Assembly: GCA_016784245.1 (NCBI GenBank)
Contig: JADHVA010000018.1
Coordinates: 1-11,039, forward strand
DNA length: 11,039 bases
Reading direction: 5' to 3'
Source: Nanobdellota archaeon
Lineage (GTDB): Archaea > Nanobdellota > Nanobdellia > SCGC-AAA011-G17 > GW2011-AR17
Positions 10,869-11,039 of this stretch are shown in pieces. Below the pieces are notes generated by a model. The model made no database searches and was not told where the DNA came from. It was given only the letters and a program-made list of their open reading frames with translations. Numbering within the stretch: the stretch's first letter is position 1; each line of letters opens with the position of its first letter. The translations under genes and the position numbers were made by a program.

Positions 10869-11039
10869 TTAAGCTTTTGTTATAATCTCTACAACATCTC
10901 TATTTTTTAATACGTGATCTTTACCAACAGTTCTTTTAGTTTTAACATCAATTGCTCTAATGAAACCTTTACCAATGTCTGTGTGAAGTCTAAAAGCAAA
11001 GTCTAAAGCTGTAGCACCATTTTTTAATAAGAAACAATC
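10869..11039 (-). CDS. TGS-domain C-terminus of an Obg/YchF-type translation-associated GTPase (partial)
   Basis: The frame runs in from the right edge and ends at TAA (minus strand 10871-10869), giving 56 residues. They form the last part of a TGS domain: GATALDFAFRLHTDIGKG, then FIRAIDVKTKR, a Gly-rich turn with DHVLKNRDVVEI, and the end ITKA. TGS domains close the archaeal YchF/OLA1-like and DRG GTPases, which bind the ribosome or tRNA-related ligands. The HTDIGKGF and AID..TKR pattern looks more like the archaeal YchF-related GTPase than DRG, whose TGS carries a longer insertion. The G domain lies outside the window, so nucleotide specificity cannot be read. The subfamily is a preference from memory; the TGS call is firm. 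Confidence 0.8.
   Translation of the reverse strand, partial: DCFLLKNGATALDFAFRLHTDIGKGFIRAIDVKTKRTVGKDHVLKNRDVVEIITKA

Overview
This 11-kb window is AT-rich (roughly 30% GC by eye) and reads as archaeal, most likely a small-genome DPANN archaeon of the Woesearchaeota/Pacearchaeota type. The signs are a stand-alone Kae1/TsaD, an archaeal-style TGS GTPase end, Lrp-like HTH regulators, a signal-peptide plus C-terminal-anchor surface protein, TATA-like boxes (TTTTTAAA, TTTTAAAT, TATTTAAA) centred about 25-30 bp before many start codons, and oligo-T terminators. The lineage is inferred from style, not from a marker gene. There are no rRNA, tRNA, CRISPR or IS elements, and no gene-free stretch over 300 bp; the longest gap is 141 bp, at 759-899.

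Layout. Plus strand 1-758: the tail of an unknown protein, translationally coupled to a PIN-domain nuclease-like protein. 900-2276: a very acidic membrane-anchored surface protein. 2310-3248: a D-2-hydroxyacid dehydrogenase. 3260-3889: an unrecognised 209-aa protein. Minus strand 3879-4853: a double-length Lrp/AsnC regulator. Plus strand 4970-7356: a two-gene operon encoding a shortened homologue of the major vault protein (MVP), overlapped by 4 nt by an MTA/SAH-nucleosidase-like enzyme. Minus strand 7358-9777: Kae1/TsaD and a CBS-containing IMP dehydrogenase family enzyme, each with its own promoter. Plus strand 9861-10274: an Ap4A-hydrolase-like Nudix protein. Minus strand 10271-11039: a charged helical protein and the TGS-domain end of a translation-associated GTPase.

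The standout is the MVP-nucleosidase operon. The 568-aa protein aligns along its length with the repeat region, shoulder and cap helix of eukaryotic MVP, but carries about five barrel repeats instead of nine and has a short C-terminal end. It therefore predicts a compact, vault-like particle in an archaeon. The nucleosidase has a near-perfect Shine-Dalgarno site inside the MVP 3' end, so the two proteins are probably made together; the enzyme is a candidate vault cargo or partner. The divergent Lrp-type regulator shares the intergenic region, where a 7-bp inverted repeat brackets the regulator's TATA box, so it may control itself and possibly the vault operon. The surrounding genes (tRNA t6A modification, guanine nucleotide synthesis, Nudix clean-up, GTPase) are housekeeping and give the operon a chromosomal setting with no obvious mobile element.
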